The position numbers and the translations under genes were made by a program. 64,000 nucleotides of DNA from VRUE01 sp963703175 (GTDB taxonomy: Bacteria; Actinomycetota; Thermoleophilia; Solirubrobacterales; 70-9). Positions 63,766 to 64,000 of the stretch are shown piece by piece; within the stretch, counting starts at the first letter, position 1; each line of letters opens with the position of its first letter. The notes under the pieces are model-generated. The model made no database searches, was not told the origin of the DNA, and worked only from the letters and a program-made list of their open reading frames with translations. The stretch covers positions 2,480,001 to 2,544,000 of the forward strand of contig OY969794.1 of NCBI GenBank assembly GCA_963703175.1, given 5' to 3'.

Positions 63766-64000
63766 GTCCGAGCCTCCCCAAGCCGAAGAGTCGCGCCGGC
63801 GGGCTGATCGAGCTGGTCGTGATCGTGGCGCTGGCGCTGGGCTTGGCGCTGGCGATTCAGGCTTGGCTGATCAAGCCGTACCAAATCCCTTCTGGGTCGA
63901 TGGAGCCAACGCTTGACATCGGCCAGCGGGTGCTCGTTAACCGCTTCCTCTACCACTTCACCGACCCATCGATTGGGGACATCGTCGTCTTCCATCCGCC
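63762..64000 (+). CDS. lepB: Signal peptidase I, N-terminal part
   Basis: The frame runs off the window end. It encodes a basic N-terminus, one transmembrane helix (LIELVVIVALALGLALAIQA) and the catalytic-serine motif IPSGSMEPTL, followed by GQRVLVNRF and GDIVVFHP, all typical of signal peptidase I. An in-frame TGA at 63717 and the lack of ATG, GTG or TTG before the helix leave CTG 63762, which shares CTGA with the rplS stop, as the only start that keeps the N-terminus. GTGs inside the helix would destroy it. Confidence 0.85.
   Translation, partial: MSPSLPKPKSRAGGLIELVVIVALALGLALAIQAWLIKPYQIPSGSMEPTLDIGQRVLVNRFLYHFTDPSIGDIVVFHP

Noticed and set aside
1..64000. CRISPR arrays, IS elements, prophage or integrase attachment sites
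   Set aside because: No evenly spaced direct repeats, transposase or integrase frames were seen; the repeated elements found are short palindromes without coding capacity of their own.

Overview
The window is a gene-dense, high-GC chromosomal segment from an actinobacterium. It is most likely from the class Thermoleophilia (Solirubrobacterales or relatives); that placement is inference from gene order and protein style, not from a marker search. The support is a dcw cluster without ftsA, an acpP-rnc-smc-ftsY block next to a SepIVA-like coiled-coil protein, a stand-alone Ku plus LigD-polymerase pair, and a tandem winged-helix regulator of a type I associate with this class. Almost all genes are housekeeping genes packed with ATGA, GTGA or TTGA overlaps. 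No rRNA, tRNA, CRISPR array, IS element or prophage was seen.

Layout: 1-5606 is the cell wall and division cluster (ftsW end, murG, murC, murB, a short ftsQ-like gene, ftsZ). 5764-10148 is the glycine cleavage system (gcvT, gcvH, gcvPA, gcvPB). 10148-15728 holds a GNAT acetyltransferase, NHEJ genes on the minus strand, a FetAB-type ABC exporter and an MFS drug exporter. 15729-18240 is an accessory, visibly AT-richer patch of winged-helix regulators. 18432-21444 is trpS-scpA-scpB-rluB. 21542-28768 is the aromatic amino acid pathway (aroH, a HisC-type aminotransferase, aroF, tyrA, aroA) followed by cmk and der. 28792-36788 is metK, priA, def, fmt, rsmB and rpe with small extras. 36808-41026 is a minus-strand antiporter, flippase and glycosyltransferase. 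41242-44827 is riboflavin synthesis. 44854-49658 is rpmB, a toxin-antitoxin pair, an MMPL exporter and fakA. 49634-62947 is recG, rsmD, coaD, sepIVA-like, yceD, rpmF, plsX, acpP, rnc, smc, ftsY, ffh, rpsP, khpA and trmD. The end holds rplS and the start of lepB.

Two genome-scale patterns stand out. First, about twenty genes have a TANNNT-type -10 hexamer 6-10 nt before the start codon, usually without a Shine-Dalgarno, which indicates widespread leaderless transcription. Second, the window is seeded with palindromic elements. One family sits inside reading frames: copies in ribD and recG are 81/88 identical in opposite orientations and are translated in both hosts, and a third copy in rplS keeps the termini but has a different, perfectly paired stem. 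A second set of nested palindromes sits between operons just upstream of promoters. These resemble in concept the Rickettsia palindromic elements and are the best candidate for an undescribed system here.

Other oddities are an SMC protein of only 789 aa with no visible hinge, an RNase III lacking a metal-binding glutamate, an L19 with a long acidic tail, a missing rimM, and a lepB whose only plausible start is CTG.
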